Positions 5,412 to 8,788 of a DNA stretch of 8,788 nucleotides are shown here, piece by piece. Origin of the DNA: an uncultured Anaerolineae bacterium (GTDB lineage Bacteria; Chloroflexota; Anaerolineae; Anaerolineales; UBA11858). Each line of letters starts with the position of its first letter. Positions within the stretch are counted from its first letter, which is position 1. A model generated the notes under the pieces. It worked only from the letters and a program-made list of their open reading frames with translations. It ran no database searches and was not told the DNA's origin. Both the position numbers and the translations under genes were made by a program. The stretch spans positions 1-8,788 of the forward strand of contig CALCSH010000205.1 of NCBI GenBank assembly GCA_937893815.1. The letters run 5' to 3'.

Positions 5412-5543
5412 TGACTCTACTGCAAAAACCCTTCACCGCCGAGAACGTGGAGAGCGCAGAGTTTTAAAAGTGCGAAATCGTCAAAAAATCTCGGCGTTCT
5501 CTGCGCACTCTGCGGTGAAAATGTCTTTTTTGCAGTGGAGTCA
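5412..5543. repeat. Complete 132-bp palindromic repeat, same family as both window ends
   Basis: The termini are TGACTCTACTGCAAAAA (5412-5428) and its inverted copy, with one mismatch, at 5527-5543. Inside are further inverted blocks: TTCACCGC near 5431 answers GCGGTGAA near 5512, and both halves carry GAGAACG- and CGCAGAG-like words. TCTT flanks both sides (5408-5411 and 5544-5547), a possible short target duplication. The left terminus is identical to 8737-8753. There is no ORF inside. This looks like a non-autonomous MITE-like element. Apart from it and the small dyad above, I see nothing in the 5317-5627 gap. Confidence 0.75.
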
Positions 5544-5627
5544 TCTTTATCACCCAAAATCGTACAAGTAGCATACAAGAAAATAATTTAGAGACAAGAG
5601 GACTTTCGTCTTATTTCCCCAGAGGAA

Positions 5628-5870
5628 CTACACTAAAGGGATGGTAGGTGCCTCGCCCCCGCGCACCAGATACCAAATTCCATCTGTGGGATTAAACAAT
5701 AAATGATGGGCGCGGTTTCCCGGAGTCATCACCATGATGTGGTGCCCATCGCTACCATTCCACCGCCGACCAATCGAATCGACGCGGTAGGTGCGCCGCC
5801 GCCATACAAAGCTACGAGGGAGAATATTCCCCTTGGGGTCAAAATGGGCGGTGACTTCAATCGGATCCAT
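5628..5870 (-). CDS. Small conserved-looking hypothetical protein (80 aa)
   Basis: I do not firmly recognise this protein. It reads like a compact all-beta domain: IEVTAHFDPKGNILPRSFVW, then RTYRVDSIGRRWNGSDG and a C-terminal LLFNPTDGIWYLVR. The pattern of a Trp followed by basic residues, then a Tyr-x-Val strand and a final strand ending in WYL resembles the DUF6504-like small proteins. I hold that comparison weakly, from memory. There is no signal peptide, membrane segment or cysteine. Its ATG lies two bases after the stop codon of the cinA-type gene, so the two are surely co-transcribed and probably translationally coupled. No clear terminator follows. The tight coupling, codon usage like its neighbours and protein-like composition argue that it is a real gene. 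Confidence 0.7.
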   Translation of the reverse strand: MDPIEVTAHFDPKGNILPRSFVWRRRTYRVDSIGRRWNGSDGHHIMVMTPGNRAHHLLFNPTDGIWYLVRGGEAPTIPLV

Positions 5871-5872
5871 GC

Positions 5873-6352
5873 CTAGTGTTCCAAAAATTCGGCCAAAAAC
5901 TCCAGGGCGGCCTGTGCAGATTGTATTTTATTATCACGTCGATCGCCTTCCCAGATATATTGGCGTGCCAGGGTGTTCTGCGCCGTACTCAACCCGACCC
6001 AGGTGAGGCCGACGGGCTTATCGGGGGTTGCGCCTCCGGGGCCAGCGATGCCGCTAATCGAGAGAGCGACATCGGTATCGAGAGCCAGGCGGGCACCACG
6101 AGCCATTTGCAGGACCACTTCTGCGCTGACCGCACCATATTGCTCCAATACAACCCACTCCACGCCCAGTAGTTTCACTTTAGCTTCATAGGCATAGGCG
6201 ACAATCCCACCCACAAAATACTGCGATGCTCCCGGGGTATCTGTGATCTGATCGGCGAGAAGCCCCCCGGTGCATGATTCGGCGACCGATAATCGCCAAT
6301 TTCGCTGATTTAAAAGTTCCCCGATGATGGCTGTGATGGACTGCTTAATCAT
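5873..6352 (-). CDS. pncC: CinA C-terminal domain protein, nicotinamide-nucleotide amidohydrolase (PncC)
   Basis: Proteins of this domain deamidate nicotinamide mononucleotide to nicotinic acid mononucleotide, recycling pyridine nucleotides. The 159 residues are only the CinA C-terminal domain, with no N-terminal molybdopterin-binding-like part; stand-alone forms are common. Seen motifs: SVAESCTGG at 22-30 with the presumed active-site Ser26, Tyr55 and Lys58 in AYEAKVKLLGV, VSAE at 75-78 and the glycine-rich GIAGPGGATPDKPVGL at 101-116. I chose ATG 6352 over an in-frame GTG at 6367. The GTG overlaps a perfect TATAAT (plus 6359-6364) whose start point would fall on the A of ATG 6352, giving a leaderless mRNA, and neither start has a Shine-Dalgarno. 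It is coupled to the small gene ending at 5628. The name cinA is also used for such genes. Confidence 0.9.
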   Translation of the reverse strand: MIKQSITAIIGELLNQRNWRLSVAESCTGGLLADQITDTPGASQYFVGGIVAYAYEAKVKLLGVEWVVLEQYGAVSAEVVLQMARGARLALDTDVALSISGIAGPGGATPDKPVGLTWVGLSTAQNTLARQYIWEGDRRDNKIQSAQAALEFLAEFLEH

Positions 6353-6358
6353 GAATTC

Positions 6359-6364
6359 ATTATA
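6359..6364 (-). promoter_or_regulatory. Putative -10 box for a leaderless cinA-type transcript
   Basis: The minus strand reads TATAAT then GAATTC then ATG, so transcription would begin at or within a base of the start codon at 6352. There is no good -35 at 16-18 bp, and no extended -10 TG. The call rests on the exact hexamer, its spacing and the lack of any Shine-Dalgarno. Confidence 0.45.
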
Positions 6365-6426
6365 CACGAAGCAGCTCGAAATTGTACTTATCAGACTATA
6401 TTGGTAGCAAGCAACTGCCCGTCACT

Positions 6427-7185
6427 TTATCCTCGTACACGGCGCAAAAAACTGGGAGTATTCAGTCCGCGCTCCAGTAGATAGGTAAGGTAAAAGCCCA
6501 TCAGGCGCTCGACTTCTGCCTCGGGCGTAGGATCGAACAGCACGCGGCCAGCGTCTTCATAGCTGCTGCGTTGAAAGTGACGCAAATATTTCAGTGCCTG
6601 CATGGAGACAGGTCGCGCATCGGGAGCAGAATCACCACAACGGGGGCACAGCACACCACCCTGGGGTGCAGAAAAAAACTGGTTTTGTGGCTGAATATCC
6701 CGCTCGCAATTCACACAATTGAACAATTGTGGCCGAAATCCAATTTGATCAAGCAAGCGAACCTCATAGTAATGAACCACCGTCTGAGGCGTATCGCCGC
6801 GCTCCAAATGGGTGAGCGCGTTTTTGAGCAACCGGTACATTACCGGGCTTTCTTCTTCATCATGGGTAAAACGATCGAGCAATTCAATCAGGTAAGAAGC
6901 ATATCCCAGCAAAATCAGATCTTCGCGCAGATTTATATATGGCAGGATAGCCTCGGCCTGTGTGAGCACGTAGAAACTGCGGCCGCGCGCCAGTACCAAG
7001 CTTGTGCAGGTGAACGGCTCCACATGCCCTGCCTTGCGGGAACGCGGCTTGCGCGCTCCCTTAGCGACGGCCTGCACTTTCCCCAACTCACGGGTAAAGA
7101 TCGACAACATGCGGTCGGCTTCTCCCCAATCGCGGTGCTTGAGGATAATTCCCTCAACGCGCATTGCGCGCGGTTTTTCACTCAT
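6427..7185 (-). CDS. recO: DNA repair protein RecO
   Basis: RecO works with RecR, and RecF in many species, in the cytoplasm. It anneals single strands and loads RecA onto SSB-coated DNA at gaps. The 252 residues match the family length. The N-terminal OB-fold starts with the family phrase RVEGIILKHRDWGEADRML (residues 9-27), followed by LGKVQAVAKGARKPRSR (34-50). A helical domain follows, and a four-cysteine zinc site C157-x2-C160 with C180-x2-C183 marks the zinc-bearing subtype. The C-terminus has the usual helical stretch ending in LNTPSFLRRV. ATG 7185 is used; Met8 is an alternative, and neither has a convincing Shine-Dalgarno. It is followed after 74 bp by the cinA-type gene on the same strand and preceded by a palindrome that separates it from the PHP gene. 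No promoter is clear. Confidence 0.93.
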   Translation of the reverse strand: MSEKPRAMRVEGIILKHRDWGEADRMLSIFTRELGKVQAVAKGARKPRSRKAGHVEPFTCTSLVLARGRSFYVLTQAEAILPYINLREDLILLGYASYLIELLDRFTHDEEESPVMYRLLKNALTHLERGDTPQTVVHYYEVRLLDQIGFRPQLFNCVNCERDIQPQNQFFSAPQGGVLCPRCGDSAPDARPVSMQALKYLRHFQRSSYEDAGRVLFDPTPEAEVERLMGFYLTYLLERGLNTPSFLRRVRG

Positions 7186-7210
7186 TGTTATGATTACCTG
7201 CTACAGTTTT

Positions 7211-7320
7211 GGGTCTTTAGGAACTGCCGTGAGAAATCCCAGATTTAGGGGTATAGGGCGTGCTCTACACGCCCATTACCCCTAAATCTGGACAACTACC
7301 ACGGGGATTCCCAGAGACCC
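7211..7320. repeat. Imperfect 110-bp palindrome between the PHP gene and recO
   Basis: The ends are GGGTCT (7211-7216) and AGACCC (7315-7320). A perfect 15-bp core, CCAGATTTAGGGGTA (7239-7253) with its complement at 7277-7291, is followed inward by GGGCGTG (7257-7263) and CACGCCC (7268-7274) closing a 4-base loop. Mismatches lie between the ends and the core. There is no ORF and no long T-run. It may be another non-autonomous repeat. Lying 10 bp after the PHP gene stop on the minus strand, it may also act as a transcript end or stabilising structure. Confidence 0.6.
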
Positions 7321-7330
7321 ACAGTTTTTA

Positions 7331-8398
7331 TCAGCGCACATATATGGGATTGCTATAAATCCAGCCGCGGCGTTTGCCAAAAAACTGCACAAAAGCTTCA
7401 ACGCGATAAACGCCTGGTTGCGTTGTAATATGAGTAGCAATATCGCTATTCTGCCAGGTTTTAATAATCTCCCCATCTTTGCGCAGTTCCATATCCGCCC
7501 GTTGGGGAAGTTTGATCTGTAATGTAATCCCGTTCGATACCGTGATCTCATCACCCGGCAGGGCATTTTTAGCTAATCCCTGTGCTGTAAAACGGAATCC
7601 GCGTGTTGAAACCGGGAGATCATAGCCCACAAAGGCGTGCCCTTTGCCTAACGCATCCAATACCAGCCTGCGGTCGTGTGCAACATCGCCGGTAAAGGGG
7701 TCTGTCGTGAAAATATGGGTATTCACGGCGCGGAAGTGAAATTCATAGGGAAATAGAACCCGACGCAATGGCCCCAAACGGACATGGAGGGCGTGCGCAT
7801 CGGAACCACCCACAGCCACCACGCGCTGCCCACTATTGAGCAACGCATCCCATTTTTCAAGCACGCCAGGGAATGGCCCGCTGGCGATGGCCGCGGGATT
7901 ATAGGCATAATAAATAGCCTGTAGTTTGCCTTTGAGTAGCGACTTGAATTCAGAAAGTCCGTTCCATAATTCAATACCTGTATACCCTTGCACGTCCCAG
8001 GAAACCCAAGAAAGATCATCCTGATCGAAGGCCGGGGCGGGCGGATCGTAAGGATGGGCCAAAAATGTGAGCGCACCTGCTTCGTTTGCGGCGTCAATCA
8101 GACGCTGGGGGGTTTTCGCAAATGGCCCCAGGCCGCGATCGGCACCGAAGATTAACATGTGATTCTTCTGCGGTTTGCGGGTCTGGTCGTGAACTTCTTC
8201 GCCAACCATCATAAGCACGCGTTGATCGCCCTCGCCATAATAGCCTTGAGGGCCATTGACCCACACATTGTGATCGGTGACAATCACTGCATCCAGCCCA
8301 GCGCGCTGGGCGGCGGCAGCAATTTCGGCATGGCTGCCATATCCATCCGAGTAGGAGGTGTGCATATGCAAATTGATGGTGTATTCGTAAATATCCAT
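7331..8398 (-). CDS. PHP-domain metal-dependent phosphoesterase, CehA/McbA-like
   Basis: This PHP-fold hydrolase has the full set of metal ligands (numbered from ATG 8398): H11 and H13 in NLHMHTSYSDG, D42/H43 in VTDHNVW, E67/E68 in VGEEVHD, H115 in LAHPYD, and D200/H202 in GGSDAH. Relatives hydrolyse phosphoesters or related bonds at a two- or three-metal centre; the substrate here is unknown. After the ~280-residue catalytic part comes a beta-rich C-terminal domain ending RGWIYSNPIYV. That ending is what I associate with the CehA/McbA subgroup. There is no signal peptide. The 355-residue form from ATG 8398 is preferred to a TTG five codons upstream. The only ribosome binding hint is a weak GAGA 13-16 bases upstream. 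It is divergent from secG, with 105 bp between the starts. Confidence 0.88.
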   Translation of the reverse strand: MDIYEYTINLHMHTSYSDGYGSHAEIAAAAQRAGLDAVIVTDHNVWVNGPQGYYGEGDQRVLMMVGEEVHDQTRKPQKNHMLIFGADRGLGPFAKTPQRLIDAANEAGALTFLAHPYDPPAPAFDQDDLSWVSWDVQGYTGIELWNGLSEFKSLLKGKLQAIYYAYNPAAIASGPFPGVLEKWDALLNSGQRVVAVGGSDAHALHVRLGPLRRVLFPYEFHFRAVNTHIFTTDPFTGDVAHDRRLVLDALGKGHAFVGYDLPVSTRGFRFTAQGLAKNALPGDEITVSNGITLQIKLPQRADMELRKDGEIIKTWQNSDIATHITTQPGVYRVEAFVQFFGKRRGWIYSNPIYVR

Positions 8399-8419
8399 AT
8401 TGCGCAATCTCAATATTGT

Positions 8420-8448
8420 TTGACGTTTCTACAGACGAAAGGTATAAT
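8420..8448 (+). promoter_or_regulatory. Near-consensus sigma-70 promoter for secG
   Basis: TTGACG (8420-8425), a 17-bp spacer and a perfect TATAAT (8443-8448) predict a start near 8455, giving secG a ~49-base 5' leader. No promoter of similar quality is seen for the divergent PHP gene in the same gap. Confidence 0.8.
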
Positions 8449-8503
8449 CCACCCCTGCTCAGAAGGGAAATTCCCCTTCATCCCATCTTTTGGAGGTTGT
8501 GTT

Positions 8504-8728
8504 GTGGAAGCATATCTAGATATAACTCTGATTATAACGTCAATTGCGTTGATTGCCAGCGTGATCTTGCAAAGTAAAGGTGCTGGCCTGGGTGGCTTGA
8601 CAGGCGGCGATACAGGTGCAGTCTTCACGGCGCGCCGTGGTGTGGAAAAGTTACTCTTCCGGGTCACAATCGGTCTGAGTGTACTGTTCTTCTTGTTGGC
8701 TCTCCTGACCGTTCTCATCACTGGCTAA
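8504..8728 (+). CDS. secG: Protein translocase subunit SecG
   Basis: SecG is the small auxiliary subunit of the SecYEG channel in the inner membrane and aids SecA-driven export. The 74-residue protein shows the family plan: a first membrane helix (about residues 4-23), a polar glycine-rich cytoplasmic loop with LQSKGAGLGGLTGGDTGAVF (22-41) and TARRGVEKLLFR, and a second helix (about 54-73). The loop wording is diagnostic for SecG. The start is GTG 8504, placed by TGGAGGT at 8491-8497 with ideal spacing and by the promoter; the frame is open further upstream, but that part would precede the transcript. It is monocistronic as far as can be seen. A dispersed repeat begins eight bases after the stop, so no normal terminator is visible. 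Confidence 0.94.
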   Translation: MEAYLDITLIITSIALIASVILQSKGAGLGGLTGGDTGAVFTARRGVEKLLFRVTIGLSVLFFLLALLTVLITG

Positions 8729-8736
8729 ACACGTAT

Positions 8737-8788
8737 TGACTCTACTGCAAAAAGCCGATGACGGAGATGTCCGCCGGAATATATGGGG
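8737..8788. repeat. Partial copy (head) of the dispersed palindromic repeat
   Basis: It begins TGACTCTACTGCAAAAA (8737-8753), identical to the left terminus of the complete element at 5412. It ends at the window edge with CCGCCGGAATATATGGGG (8771-8788), the exact reverse complement of 4-21. The element therefore continues beyond the window, and its interior differs from that of the 5412 copy. Confidence 0.65.

Noticed and set aside
5412..5543. CRISPR array or single CRISPR repeat
   Set aside because: The repeated words are inverted, not direct, with no regular spacers and no cas genes.
5544..5627. Terminator for the small gene ending at 5628
   Set aside because: Only 3-4 bp stems (AGAC/GTCT) without a clear U-run can be drawn.
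6571..7248. 225-codon plus-strand frame across recO
   Set aside because: It is antisense to a clearly recognisable recO and has no protein family character.
8159..8503. Long open frame upstream of secG on the plus strand
   Set aside because: It lies antisense to the PHP gene and before the secG promoter; SecG homology and the Shine-Dalgarno begin at 8504.

Overview
The window looks like chromosomal DNA of an uncultured Chloroflexota bacterium, probably of the Anaerolineae. The base composition is about half GC. Several proteins have the flavour of that group, in particular a secreted protein with duplicated ~95-residue units ending in AYNWFYNNNA. The intergenic DNA is rich in short palindromic repeats. 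The taxonomic assignment is my inference from protein character, not from a search.

Layout. 1-55: tail of a dispersed palindromic repeat. 47-871 (+): LolD/MacB-type ABC ATPase. 914-1510 (-): RdgB/HAM1 nucleotide pyrophosphatase, convergent with the ABC gene. 1622-2140 (+): DUF177/YceD protein behind a good extended -10 promoter. 2141-2679: no conventional gene. This stretch holds a ~210-bp nested palindrome and then a complete-looking transcription attenuator: consensus promoter, a 36-codon Met-rich leader peptide, alternative stems and an intrinsic terminator. 2680-4461 (+): methionyl-tRNA synthetase with a strong terminator. 4573-5316 (-): secreted repeat protein. 5317-5627: a small inverted repeat and a complete 132-bp palindromic repeat. 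5628-5870 (-): small conserved-looking hypothetical, coupled to the cinA C-terminal domain gene 5873-6352 (-). 6427-7185 (-): recO. 7211-7320: another palindrome. 7331-8398 (-): PHP-domain phosphoesterase. 8504-8728 (+): secG from a near-consensus promoter. 8737-8788: head of the same dispersed repeat that lies at 1-55 and 5412-5543.

The genes are mostly unrelated housekeeping functions: nucleotide pool cleaning, tRNA charging, recombination repair, pyridine nucleotide recycling and protein export. They sit in single-gene or two-gene units separated by palindromes, with no large operon. The outstanding feature is upstream of metG. A short ORF carries six Met codons within eight consecutive codons. 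Flanking segments can form the classical 1:2, 2:3 and 3:4 alternative stems, and stem 3:4 is a terminator. This predicts ribosome-mediated attenuation of metG by the supply of Met-tRNA(Met). The leader appears to be read from a nearly leaderless transcript, and cinA may also be leaderless.

The first and last bases of the window are copies of the same repeat family in opposite orientation, sharing an 18-bp perfect inverted match. The window may therefore be a contig whose assembly stopped inside repeats.
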